Assembly (NCBI GenBank): GCA_023487205.1
Contig: JAMDBT010000046.1
Location: 1 to 58,911 of the forward strand
Reading direction: 5' to 3'
DNA from: Thermoplasmatota archaeon
GTDB lineage: Archaea; Thermoplasmatota; Thermoplasmata; Thermoplasmatales; Thermoplasmataceae
Length of the DNA stretch: 58,911 nucleotides
Position numbers and translations under genes: made by a program. The notes below the pieces were generated by a model. It was given only the letters and a program-made list of their open reading frames with translations, was not told the DNA's origin and ran no database searches. The number at the start of each line of letters is the position of its first letter. Within the stretch, counting starts at the first letter, position 1. Positions 44,173-52,610 of this stretch are shown piece after piece.

Positions 44173-44760
44173 CTACAGTTCCTCAATGGCGGTCAGAGAC
44201 TTGGAAGGGCAGTTGTCCACTTCACACATGTTGCACACCACTTCTTCCGTCGCCAGATCGGGAGTCGTTATCTCAAAGCGCTTTACAGACGGTATTTCCT
44301 TTAATTGTTCAATGACCCCCTCCGGCAAGGGCCGGTCCACTATGACCCTCAAGTAGTGTTCGTCCTTGTTGCAGTTCCTGGCACATATGTCCTGTACGTG
44401 GGACATGTAATTCGCCAATATTCCGAAAACGATAGGAATTGTAGCAGAGAACATGCCGTGCCTTGGGTACAGAGAAATGATCTGATTTCCTATCAGTGCC
44501 GAGACAGGCCCCTTGTCAAGTGTCGGTCTGAAGCTGTAAATCATCTTGCTCAACACGGGATTGGACTCTATGAACCTGATGGTCTCGTAAACAGTCCTGC
44601 GATTCACTCCCGAGGCCCTTGCCACTTCGGAAAGCGGCAGCTCAAAATCTCCGCAGAAGAACCTCCCGTCCCGAAGCGCGATACCCTGGCGGTACATGAT
44701 TTCGACCAGTTTGATCCTTGAGGGGTATTCCTTGAAATACTCGTCAAGCGCAAAAAGCAT
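44173..44760 (-). CDS. HTH/ACT-like regulator of amino-acid metabolism (COG2150 type)
   Basis: About 195 residues. A helix-turn-helix at about 45-70 (LPLSEVARASGVNRRTVYET) is followed by an ACT-like domain (EHYLRVIVDRPLPEGVIEQL) and a C-terminal Cys cluster CNMCEVDNCPSK that could bind metal or sense redox. ATG 44760 is preferred over 44769 because a TATATATA box sits 25 bases upstream, and a palindrome covers the start. Confidence 0.8.
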   Translation of the reverse strand: MLFALDEYFKEYPSRIKLVEIMYRQGIALRDGRFFCGDFELPLSEVARASGVNRRTVYETIRFIESNPVLSKMIYSFRPTLDKGPVSALIGNQIISLYPRHGMFSATIPIVFGILANYMSHVQDICARNCNKDEHYLRVIVDRPLPEGVIEQLKEIPSVKRFEITTPDLATEEVVCNMCEVDNCPSKSLTAIEEL

Positions 44761-44769
44761 TCTGTGCAT

Positions 44770-44783
44770 CCATTTATAAATGG
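44770..44783. promoter_or_regulatory. Perfect 14-base palindrome in a divergent promoter
   Basis: CCATTTATAAATGG lies between the TATA box (44783-44793) and the start of the ACT-type regulator, overlapping its likely transcription start. It is a strong candidate for an autoregulatory operator. The TATATATA next to it is symmetric enough to serve also the PaiB-like gene on the other strand. Confidence 0.5.
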
Positions 44784-44851
44784 TATATATAGTATGAGAA
44801 TCGTGCTATCAGGACACGAATTCTTGATTACTCTCCTGGGGTTCGGGGTTC

Positions 44852-45457
44852 GTGTATAATCCGGAATACGCGCGCGTCACAGATTCAGAACGGTTGTTCG
44901 GCTACGTCGACCAGAATCCATTCGGGACCCTTATAACTTATTCGGATGCCATAAGGGCGACCCACCTCCCCATGCTTATTGGGAAGGATGGCGCCGGGAT
45001 ATTCCTGCAGGGCCATATGGCACGCGCCAATGAACAGTGGAAGGGCGTTGACGGTACACAGGCATTGGCCTTATTCCTCGGCCCGGACGCGTATGTTTCC
45101 CCCCGCTGGTTAAAGACGGAGCATCCCGTTCCCACTTGGAATTACGTCACTGTGCAGGCAAGAGGTATCCTTCACGTCCTTGAAAAGGAGAAAAGAAACG
45201 AGATGGTCATGAATCTGGTCAGGAAGATGGAGGGCGATGGAGAATTTCTGGAAAGGGTCAGGGAAAAGCATTACCAGATCATGCTGGAAGCTACCCTAGG
45301 ATTCGAGATCAGGGTCACTTCATTGGAGGGAAAGTGGAAGCTCAGCCAGAATCATACGCCGGAGAGCAGGAAGAGTATAATTGAAAACCTCATGAAATCT
45401 TCCGATGCCGGGAATTCGCGAATCGCGAATCTGATGGAGGAGGTCCTCTCGACATAG
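44852..45457 (+). CDS. FMN-binding split-barrel protein, PaiB family
   Basis: 201 residues. ATHLPMLIG, LQGHMARANEQWK, AYVSPRWL and VPTWNYVTVQARG are typical of PaiB-like proteins, which bind FMN or related flavins; the C-terminal KLSQNHTPESRKSIIENL is also characteristic. Called a negative regulator in bacteria, but no DNA-binding domain is seen here. GTG 44852 is the start. A run of five T at about 45514 may end the transcript. Confidence 0.85.
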   Translation: MYNPEYARVTDSERLFGYVDQNPFGTLITYSDAIRATHLPMLIGKDGAGIFLQGHMARANEQWKGVDGTQALALFLGPDAYVSPRWLKTEHPVPTWNYVTVQARGILHVLEKEKRNEMVMNLVRKMEGDGEFLERVREKHYQIMLEATLGFEIRVTSLEGKWKLSQNHTPESRKSIIENLMKSSDAGNSRIANLMEEVLST

Positions 45458-45593
45458 GTCCACATGCAACGTCTGAAGATTGTCCCAGCACTGTGCCCAT
45501 GAATTAGCAATCCTTTTTGCCGTCCGTGGAAAGTGCACACGAAGAGGAAAGTCCTGGTTTCCTGGGAGGGTTTGAAATGCGACTGGCTATGTC

Positions 45594-47357
45594 TTATCCG
45601 TACAGAAACTTCTTTCTGAGTGATACTGTGGGTTCGGGTGCATCCTGTACGGACTCCAGCGAATAGGTGAAGAATGGGTCAGCAGAAGCCTGAATCGTGA
45701 ACGACAGGAGTTCCTCTCCCCTGAAGACGTGGTAGACAATCTTCCCTGCACTGTCCGGAGGCACGGAATCTACGGTAAGGTCTGCTGTAAGGGTACCGTT
45801 CATCACCTTCTTGGTAAACGTCTCCCTGAACCTTGTGGTACCGACTGCAATGATCTCATCATCCGGACTTAATCCTGACTCCCAGGCGCTTGTGCCTTCC
45901 AGTACGGAATTCACGAAATAATTTTCTCCGGATTTCCTCAGTATGAGCCCTGTGCTGATTCTCTTTTCTCCGTTTTTCACCGGCTTGAGGTCCAGGCCGA
46001 CAGCCTTAAGTTCGCTGACAAAGTCGATGTCGTCCCTGCGCCTGACCAGGGACTGTATCAGATCTGTGAGGTCTGCCCCTGTGACTTCCTTCAGGTTCTG
46101 CACCAATTCTTTTTCCGTAAATCCCCTTCCGTCGCGCCTGTACTTTTCCATCATCAGTCTCAAGAGCGTGTCAAGGGACTTCTCTCCCCTGGTCAGTCCG
46201 AGGATCCTCAGGTTCAGGATCATTCCGATCAGGAGACCCTTCAGGTAGTAGGAGGTGTAGCTGTTCACGTTGTCGTTTGCAACTCCCCTGGCATAGTACC
46301 GTATCCATGCGTCAAAGGACGCCTCTGCAGCGGAGTAATACTTCCTGCCGGGCAAGAGTTCGTAGGTCCTGATTGAATCGGCCATCACCTTCAGGTATTC
46401 GGTTTCGCTTATCAGGCCGGATCTCAGCAATGCCAGGGACGCATAGTACTCCGTGACGCCTTCGGAAAACCAAAGGCTGGGCGTATACACCTCCTCCTTG
46501 AAGTTTATTGCAGAAAACTCTGCGGGCCTTATCCTTCGAACGTTCCACAGGTGAAAGAATTCGTGGGATACTACGTCCAGCAGGATGGCGTAGCCTTCCT
46601 TGTCCTTCACGAGCGCCGAATTGAAATTGATCACCGTGGAATAGGTGTGTTCAAGCCCCCAATACTTCATGGAATAATTCCTGATCAGGTGAATGATGAA
46701 CAGGTATCTCCTGTAGGGAAGAGGGCCCATGACCCTCAGGTACGCTTCCACAATCTTCTGGATGTCCTGTATGAACTTATCGCGGTCTTCGATATCGTTT
46801 CCGTAGACTGCTACCTCGTGATCCTTCCCGTCGACCTTGAACGAATACATTGTTTGTCTTCCTATTTCTATGGGAGAGTCCACTAGGATGTCGTAATTGG
46901 TAGCCCTGTACCTTCCTTCGGATATCTTGTCCAGGGCAGTCGAAATTGTCCAGGTTGGGGGTCCGCTGATGGTGATTTCGACGGTCTGCTCCCTGTAGCC
47001 TTCCGGATAAAGAAATACGCTCGTACCGTTGATCGTCGCGCGCGAGTGATCCACGTAGCTTGCCGGAGGGATATTTTCCGCTGCATATACCTCGTACTGC
47101 ACCTGAATCGGAGTTCTCCTTCCTGTCATTATCTTCCAGGTTGACTTGTCCTTCTTTGAGGTTTCGAGGTTAGACCCGTTTGAGGACGCCGTCAGTCCCC
47201 TGACGTTCCTCGAGAAATTCCTGATGGCGTATGAACCGGGATTCCACGCAGGCATGGTAAGCTGCAGGATGTCTTCCGGATAATCGTCGATGGTGATCCT
47301 GATCTTCACATAGTGTGTTTCCGGCCTGTTGATTTCCAGAAAATACGATATCTTCAT
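45594..47357 (-). CDS. M61 family aminopeptidase with PDZ domain
   Basis: 587 residues. N-terminal beta domain (NPGSYAIRNFSRNV), a catalytic domain with zinc motif HEFFH at 265-269 (followed by LWNVRRIRP) and the downstream Glu of FSEGVTEYYA, and a C-terminal PDZ domain (VLEGTSAWESGLSPDDEIIAV). Family members cleave N-terminal Gly or Ala. No signal peptide, so probably cytoplasmic. An upstream CTTAAATCTC box lies near 47391-47399. Confidence 0.93.
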   Translation of the reverse strand: MKISYFLEINRPETHYVKIRITIDDYPEDILQLTMPAWNPGSYAIRNFSRNVRGLTASSNGSNLETSKKDKSTWKIMTGRRTPIQVQYEVYAAENIPPASYVDHSRATINGTSVFLYPEGYREQTVEITISGPPTWTISTALDKISEGRYRATNYDILVDSPIEIGRQTMYSFKVDGKDHEVAVYGNDIEDRDKFIQDIQKIVEAYLRVMGPLPYRRYLFIIHLIRNYSMKYWGLEHTYSTVINFNSALVKDKEGYAILLDVVSHEFFHLWNVRRIRPAEFSAINFKEEVYTPSLWFSEGVTEYYASLALLRSGLISETEYLKVMADSIRTYELLPGRKYYSAAEASFDAWIRYYARGVANDNVNSYTSYYLKGLLIGMILNLRILGLTRGEKSLDTLLRLMMEKYRRDGRGFTEKELVQNLKEVTGADLTDLIQSLVRRRDDIDFVSELKAVGLDLKPVKNGEKRISTGLILRKSGENYFVNSVLEGTSAWESGLSPDDEIIAVGTTRFRETFTKKVMNGTLTADLTVDSVPPDSAGKIVYHVFRGEELLSFTIQASADPFFTYSLESVQDAPEPTVSLRKKFLYG

Positions 47358-47693
47358 CTGGGACCTTTACACGATAATGATCCGATAGAGATTTAAGGTT
47401 CGCATTGAGTCTTGCCTTTACCTGCCTGTACTTGCCCATTGAAAGTCTCCACCTTGGATTGCGCCATACCTCGATCCTTCCAGAATCCTGATCAGCCTTC
47501 ATGTTGCAAATTGCGCAATCGAATCACACAAGTCAGGAACGCGTCAAGGTGCAAGACTGTTGTGACTGGATCGTGGAATGGTTCTCACACACCGATGAAA
47601 ATGACCGTGCGGCGGACTTGTAGCGGAATTATTTAAAATCACCAGAATGTGATAATGATTTTATATCAATATTTATTATATTCTATGATACTC
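47358..47693. other. Intergenic region between divergent genes
   Basis: About 335 bases with no gene recognised. It holds promoter-like AT-rich boxes at each end: CTTAAAT for the M61 gene, ATTATTTAAAATC near 47627-47639 and TATTTATTATATTC near 47669-47682 for the 4-TM protein. The middle contains a short TTGCGCAA palindrome near 47511 and no stable long stem. Confidence 0.4.
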
Positions 47694-48158
47694 ATGGCAT
47701 CAAAGGTAAAGGTCGCTAAAGCCGGCGTGGTCGTATTTACCCTTTTCGTCGAATTCTTGGCAGGAGCATACCTGATCCTTTATGATATCAACCTGAAAAC
47801 TTATGCAATATATCACTGGTACGGCATGGCGGCCTATACAGGGGTCAATCTGCTACTGCTCCTTGCGGTAGCCGCTACCAGGAGCAGGGGTGCAGTCACA
47901 GGGGCTGCTGTATGGTCTGTCCTTGGAGTTATACTGATGCTTGGTGATGCCTTTCTGGGTCTTCCGTTCAGCCAGTTCTCCAGCACGACAGGATTCAGCA
48001 GTTCAGCCATAAGCAATGGTGTGGGCTACAAGTACCTCTTTGGTTTCGGGAACGGCGGAGGCTCCGTACTTTACACGTCAGTTGCCTTCTCCATCCTTCT
48101 GGTGTTCTCTCTTGTGACGGCCGTAACCGCCCTTTCTGCCCGCAAGAAGTCCGCATGA
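47694..48158 (+). CDS. Four-span membrane protein
   Basis: About 154 residues with four membrane spans (about 10-30, 45-65, 73-92, 120-145) and a short loop rich in Ser and Gly between the third and fourth. ATG 47694 (MASKVKVAKAG) fits the TATA box at 47669-47682; the frame opens at 47649. No family recognised. Its stop overlaps the next gene as ATGA, so it is the first gene of a five-gene run. Confidence 0.7.
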   Translation: MASKVKVAKAGVVVFTLFVEFLAGAYLILYDINLKTYAIYHWYGMAAYTGVNLLLLLAVAATRSRGAVTGAAVWSVLGVILMLGDAFLGLPFSQFSSTTGFSSSAISNGVGYKYLFGFGNGGGSVLYTSVAFSILLVFSLVTAVTALSARKKSA

Positions 48159-48811
48159 TCTCGGTATCGCTGGCCCAGCCGGGTGAGGTTCCCGAAAGCG
48201 TGCGCACCGAAAAGATGTGGCAGGCCGAGAAATTCGCCTCGTTCTTGAATTCTCCTCTCGTCCTTTTTGCCGGCGTAACTGGGTCCGTGTCGTACGTCCC
48301 CAGACAGATGGACGACGTGGACTTGTTCATTATCTCCAGGAACAATGGGCTGTGGAGGTGCATGTTCAGGGCGTACCTGACAAGATTCCTTGCAAGGACC
48401 GGGGAGGTGTGCCTTTCCCTGAACATGGATATGGAATATGCCTTGTCTATGTTCTCTGAGACGCGTGACCCGCTGGTTGCATCTGATTCTGTTCACGTGG
48501 TTCCCATTCTTGGAAGGGAACTGTATGGCGATCTCCTTTCGGTGTCTCCATACATTGCGGAGAAATACCCGCGAGCGGTGGCCGGGAAATGCTTTCAAGG
48601 ACCCCAAAAGGCTTCAGGACTGCTTGGGCACGCTCTGGACTGGGTATTTTTCATTGCCCTTGCCCCTGCAGTTTACATGAAAGCGCTGATTGTCAACTGG
48701 TTCAGGAGAAAGAACCACGGGCTTATGACATACAGGATTGTTATTGGCCGGCACTGCCTTTTCTTTGACAACCTGAGATATGAGATTATACGGAAACAAT
48801 ATTACATTTGA
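48155..48811 (+). CDS. Nucleotidyltransferase-fold protein
   Basis: 218 residues. The Gly43-Ser44 motif (VTGSVSY) and the acidic Asp54-Val-Asp56 (MDDVDLFII) are the hallmark of the polymerase-beta-like nucleotidyltransferase fold. The C-terminal part has a hydrophobic helix (WVFFIALAPAVYMKALIV) that may bind the membrane. Substrate unknown. Coupled to both neighbours by four-base overlaps. Confidence 0.7.
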   Translation: MISVSLAQPGEVPESVRTEKMWQAEKFASFLNSPLVLFAGVTGSVSYVPRQMDDVDLFIISRNNGLWRCMFRAYLTRFLARTGEVCLSLNMDMEYALSMFSETRDPLVASDSVHVVPILGRELYGDLLSVSPYIAEKYPRAVAGKCFQGPQKASGLLGHALDWVFFIALAPAVYMKALIVNWFRRKNHGLMTYRIVIGRHCLFFDNLRYEIIRKQYYI

Positions 48812-49953
48812 ACAACAAGCAGGACGGAAGATTTCTCCTGCTTTCCCTAGGGCGTAAGGTCGTTCCGCTTTCGTACGTTGAGTTAGAGAATTCCGTGTGC
48901 CTGATATCTGATTCCATCCGATCCGTGTGGGCTTCCTCTATCCTCCGAAGCGGGGAGGCACGCGTCCGGATTGGAGAAAAAAAGGCCATGATGAACGTAA
49001 CGCTGGTCACCAGCGGCGAGGAGAAGCAGAGAATATCCAATATGTTCCGGACCAAGTACGGAACGGAGAATTTCGGGAAGTGGTTCTCGTCTCCTGGCAA
49101 ATTCCTCAGGCTGTCCGGAACTGCCGGGACAGGATCATCAACTGCCAGTTACGAAACTTGGTTGCAGGAAGAATTCGACGCCATAGCTCCCGATTATGAT
49201 ACGCACATAATGGGTAACACAATCAACAGGCTTCTCAGGAACAGGTCGGTAAGCCTCATGGCCAGAACCTTTCCTCCCGCTTCCAGGCTGCTTGAGATTG
49301 GCTGCGGGACCGGGACAGAGACTCTTTCGCTGCTGGAAATGGGGTACAACATAGTGGCTACCGACATATCGCCGGAAATGATATCAGTCCTGCAAAAGAA
49401 ATCTTCAAAGTTCGAATATGGAGAAAGGCTGTCTCTCCAAGTTCTCAAAGCATCCAGCGTATCCGAACTGCTCTCAAAATACGGGGAATCCTCCTTTGAC
49501 GGGATATACAGCACCTATGGCGCACTGAACTGCGAGCCTGACCTTTCCTTGCTCGTGCCTGCGTTCGGTTCCCTGCTGAAGAGAAAAGGAAAACTTGTGC
49601 TTGGGGTCTATAACTCCATATGCCCCATGGATTCCCTGGGGAGCATTATCAGGGGAAGCCTGAAAGGCGCTTTCGCCAGGTTTATGGATCCCATCCCCAT
49701 AGAGCATTCCAGATTTTGCATAGACGTCTGGGCATATTCCCCCATGCAGATTTCCAATCTTTTCAGGGAAAAATTCAGGGTGATCTCCGTTGAAGGAGCT
49801 CCAGTGATCATTCCCCCATCAGACAAGGTAAGATTCATGGACAAATTCTTAAGGCATTTCAATACCATAGATAGGATTGACAGGTTCCTTGGTTCCAGAT
49901 GGCCGTTCAGTTACCTGGGTGATCATTTCCTGATGGTGATGGAGGCGATCTGA
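48808..49953 (+). CDS. Fusion of a split-barrel oxidoreductase-like domain and a SAM methyltransferase
   Basis: 381 residues. The first about 105 residues (LLLSLGRKVVPLSYVELEN, ARVRIGEKKAMMNV, GEEKQRISNMFRTKYG) resemble flavin/deazaflavin-dependent nitroreductase-like split barrels. From about 115 a class I methyltransferase follows: FDAIAPDYDTH, LLEIGCGTGTETLSL, IVATDISPEM. Start TTG 48808 overlaps the previous stop as TTGA. The N-terminal assignment is by pattern only. Confidence 0.7.
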   Translation: MNNKQDGRFLLLSLGRKVVPLSYVELENSVCLISDSIRSVWASSILRSGEARVRIGEKKAMMNVTLVTSGEEKQRISNMFRTKYGTENFGKWFSSPGKFLRLSGTAGTGSSTASYETWLQEEFDAIAPDYDTHIMGNTINRLLRNRSVSLMARTFPPASRLLEIGCGTGTETLSLLEMGYNIVATDISPEMISVLQKKSSKFEYGERLSLQVLKASSVSELLSKYGESSFDGIYSTYGALNCEPDLSLLVPAFGSLLKRKGKLVLGVYNSICPMDSLGSIIRGSLKGAFARFMDPIPIEHSRFCIDVWAYSPMQISNLFREKFRVISVEGAPVIIPPSDKVRFMDKFLRHFNTIDRIDRFLGSRWPFSYLGDHFLMVMEAI

Positions 49954-50738
49954 TGGGCAGAAATGACGTCACCTACTGCGTGTGCACCTACAACTCAGCG
50001 CTTACCCTTGAAAAGTGCCTCAGGAGCATTCGGTCGATTTCGGAAGATCCAATTCTCGTTGTGGATCACAACAGCACTGACTCCACCGTGCAAATAGCCA
50101 GGCGATACACAGACATGATAGTCCAGGAAAATGTTGGCCTGGGATATGCGAGACAGCTATGCCTTGACCGCGTTAAGGAAGGGCTGATAGTGTTTGTAGA
50201 CGGTGACGTAGAGATAATCAGGCGCACATTCCTTCGGGAATCAGTTGAAATCCTGGCGGATGACCGTTTTGGCGCAGTTGTGGGTATGACCAACACACAG
50301 AAGCTGAGGCTGGGTCTTCCCGCAAGTCTCCTGGTTATCAGGAAGAAGGATTTCCCAGGGAAAATAGTACCGGAAGTTGTTGATGGGCGAGAGACATTCT
50401 TCCTGAGCCGGAGGCTCAAAGACTTGAAACTCAGGGTGTTTTACCTGCCCGGATCGATAGTACATCGTTCCCAGTATTGGAAATACAAGGCGGAGTGGTC
50501 CGGCGCGTGGACAAGGATGCTTCCTTCCTCCAAGGCTTACCAAATACTCTATTCGGGCTTTACCGTCTTTCTGATTTCATTGAACAGCGGAAGCGTGGTG
50601 AATTTTCTCATATCGGGTGCGGTCTTTCTGAGGTTCCTGATCGGATTCACCAATCCCGAGAAGTGGTTGCACATGGAGAGGGTTCCTGGCACGGAAGGCG
50701 AAAGATATGCGGAGGGTTTGAGAAGTGGCAGGACGTAA
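49953..50738 (+). CDS. Family 2 glycosyltransferase
   Basis: 261 residues. GT-A fold with TYCVCTYNSALTLEKCLRSI, LVVDHNSTDST, and the metal-binding Asp83-Gly-Asp85 (FVDGDVE). A C-terminal pair of hydrophobic segments (about 195-230) suggests membrane association and a lipid acceptor. ATG 49953 shares one base with the methyltransferase stop (TGATG). Confidence 0.88.
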   Translation: MGRNDVTYCVCTYNSALTLEKCLRSIRSISEDPILVVDHNSTDSTVQIARRYTDMIVQENVGLGYARQLCLDRVKEGLIVFVDGDVEIIRRTFLRESVEILADDRFGAVVGMTNTQKLRLGLPASLLVIRKKDFPGKIVPEVVDGRETFFLSRRLKDLKLRVFYLPGSIVHRSQYWKYKAEWSGAWTRMLPSSKAYQILYSGFTVFLISLNSGSVVNFLISGAVFLRFLIGFTNPEKWLHMERVPGTEGERYAEGLRSGRT

Positions 50739-51021
50739 TATCAAGATTTACTCCGAGACATTTCCCTTGAAGTACCTTCTCTCTAATCACGGACTGTGCC
50801 TTGGCGTGGATACCAAGCGGCTATGTCTCCTGGCCCTGGTTTGCACCAAGGGTATCATCGCACTGAAGCGGCCCGTGGGTGATCTGGTTGTGGAGAATAA
50901 CGAATACGATATACCGCTGATCTGGAATGCCCTTCTTGACGAGATACCGGATCTTGGTAAAAGGAGGTTCAAGATTATTCACAACATGGAAGAGGCAACC
51001 GGGCACGACGGGAAATTCTAA
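50725..51021 (+). CDS. Small protein of unknown function, last gene of the 47.7-51 kb run
   Basis: 98 residues from GTG 50725, overlapping the glycosyltransferase by 14 bases. KYLLSNHGLCLGVDTKRLCLL and DIPLIWNALLDEIPDLGKRR are seen; no family recognised. Overlap and strand suggest co-translation with the glycosyltransferase. Confidence 0.55.
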   Translation: MAGRNIKIYSETFPLKYLLSNHGLCLGVDTKRLCLLALVCTKGIIALKRPVGDLVVENNEYDIPLIWNALLDEIPDLGKRRFKIIHNMEEATGHDGKF

Positions 51022-51024
51022 CGG

Positions 51025-51290
51025 ACATAACGTCACTGAGGCTCCGGGAACAGGACATCTGGTTGCGACATGCCAATAACTCGACAATCAGGATGAAGAC
51101 GAGCAATGCAGGAATCCAGAGGGAACGCCAGGTACGTCGAGAGTTGCGCCAGCAGGAGTACCACGGAAGATGCCTGGGCGTATGTCAGTACAGAATGGGG
51201 GGGCAGGAGAGAAGGTGAAGGCAATTGGCCTGTCGGGAGTCCGCGAAATGATCGGTGATGGACGGTCGTAGAGTGGATTTGTTCGACACC
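51025..51290 (-). pseudogene. Possible remnant of a membrane protein
   Basis: On the minus strand one frame reads VLTYAQASSVVLLLAQLSTY and a neighbouring frame continues WIPALLVFILIVELLACRN. Together they look like two adjacent membrane spans separated by a frameshift. No start, stop or family can be fixed, so this may be chance. Confidence 0.2.
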
Positions 51291-51307
51291 GCACTCCCGC
51301 CCGGAAG

Positions 51308-51318
51308 AGTTAAAATTC
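51308..51318 (+). promoter_or_regulatory. TATA box of the thiamine transport operon
   Basis: AGTTAAAATTC is centred about 22-25 bases before the first paired base of the TPP riboswitch. Confidence 0.5.
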
Positions 51319-51334
51319 AAAGCCGCATAGGGTG

Positions 51335-51433
51335 CATGCTAGGGGAGCCTTAGGAATATGCTGAGAGGGCAGCAATGAACTTTGCTGTCGACCCTTGAAC
51401 CTGATCCGGGTAATTCCGGCGAAGGAAAGCGTG
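51335..51433 (+). promoter_or_regulatory. TPP riboswitch (THI element)
   Basis: The conserved core is easy to see: GGGGAGCC (51342-51349), CTGAGAGGG (51361-51369), ACCCTTGAACCTGATCC (51391-51407) and GGCGAAGGAAAG (51418-51429). The closing stem P1 pairs CATGCT (51335-51340) with AGCGTG (51428-51433). It lies 34 bases upstream of a thiamine-binding-protein gene. The linker holds CCTTCT (51445-51450), which can pair with the GGAAGAAG ribosome site (51457-51464), so control is probably at translation initiation. Confidence 0.93.
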
Positions 51434-51467
51434 ATTCTGTAGCGCCTTCTCCGGCAGGAAGAAGCAA

Positions 51468-52610
51468 ATGGATCCTGCAAGAGATAATGCTGGTGAGGGA
51501 AAGAAGTTCAGACCGTACAGGAACAGGTTGATTGCTGTTGCGATTGCCCTGATCATTGTGATTGCCGGATTTACGCTGTATTATACATCCACGAACAAGC
51601 CACCCGGCCCGAACACACTGATAATATACACGTATTCATCGTTCCTGGGCAGCGGGGCTAACAGGAGCCAGGCAATGAACGTGGTTTTCGGGACATTCGA
51701 AAAGGAATACAATGTAAGTATCACCGTTGAAAACCTGACTGCCCCGTTGCTTCAAACGCTTGAGGCGCAGAAATCAAATCCACAGGCGGACATCGTCATC
51801 GGTCTTGACAACATCAATAGCCTGCAGGCCGTATCCGATGGACTGCTGGTGAAGTATGTGCCTCCCGCCCAGAATTATATTAACAAAACCCTGCTGAGCG
51901 AAATGGGAAATGCTTCGGCTTACGTGACTCCCTATGAGCATGGATACTTGGGCCTTGACTACAATAAGTCGTTCTTTGGAGGAAAGAACCTTACTCCGTC
52001 CTTCAGCAACATATCTTCAAACTCCTCGATTGCAAAAAACCTGCTCATCGAAAATCCGATGACCGATGAAACCGGGACGGAATTCCTGCTCTGGGAGATA
52101 GCGTATTACAAGTACATGCTGCATGAGAACTGGACTTTGTGGTGGAGTTCAATGAAACCATATCTGACCGGCCATACTTATTCAGGGTGGACTTCCGCGT
52201 TCTACAACTTTGAAACCGGCCCGGGAACAAACCTTGTGGTGAGTTATTTGACTGACCCCGCCTATTTCCACTGGTCTGGGACCTATAATGCCTCAGCTTC
52301 CACTGTCACGTTTAACAACGGAACAGCCTACGGGTGGGATTCTGTCTATGGGATTGGCATAGTGAACGGATCCGGCAAGTTGGCACTTGACAGGGAGTTT
52401 GTGAATTACTTCCTTAGCCCCACGGTACAGAATGAACTTCCGTTGAACGAGTGGATGTATCCGGCAAACAGTACGATAAGCCCGCCACCGCTCTTCAACT
52501 ACGTGCAGAATCAGTCTTTAATACATCCTCTGAACTTGTATATGGGTCCAGCTACGATCTCTGCAAATCTGCTGAACTGGGAGACTGAATGGCAAATTAC
52601 CATGTCCTGA
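51468..52610 (+). CDS. thiB: Thiamine ABC transporter, substrate-binding protein
   Basis: 380 residues. N-terminal membrane anchor at about 20-42 (RLIAVAIALIIVIAGFTLYY) instead of a cleaved signal, then a ThiB/TbpA-like binding fold: LIIYTYSSFL, FEKEYNVSITV, LEAQKSNPQADIVIGLDN, YGLDYNKS-like YLGLDYNKSFF and NEWMYPAN near the end. Many glycosylation sequons fit an extracellular domain. Sits directly behind the TPP riboswitch, which fixes the likely ligand as thiamine or its phosphates. Confidence 0.93.
   Translation: MDPARDNAGEGKKFRPYRNRLIAVAIALIIVIAGFTLYYTSTNKPPGPNTLIIYTYSSFLGSGANRSQAMNVVFGTFEKEYNVSITVENLTAPLLQTLEAQKSNPQADIVIGLDNINSLQAVSDGLLVKYVPPAQNYINKTLLSEMGNASAYVTPYEHGYLGLDYNKSFFGGKNLTPSFSNISSNSSIAKNLLIENPMTDETGTEFLLWEIAYYKYMLHENWTLWWSSMKPYLTGHTYSGWTSAFYNFETGPGTNLVVSYLTDPAYFHWSGTYNASASTVTFNNGTAYGWDSVYGIGIVNGSGKLALDREFVNYFLSPTVQNELPLNEWMYPANSTISPPPLFNYVQNQSLIHPLNLYMGPATISANLLNWETEWQITMS

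Noticed and set aside
44173-44760. Ordinary amino-acid-responsive Lrp-type regulator
   Set aside because: The helix-turn-helix and ACT-like order is similar, but the C-terminal Cys cluster and sequence fit the archaeal COG2150 type better.
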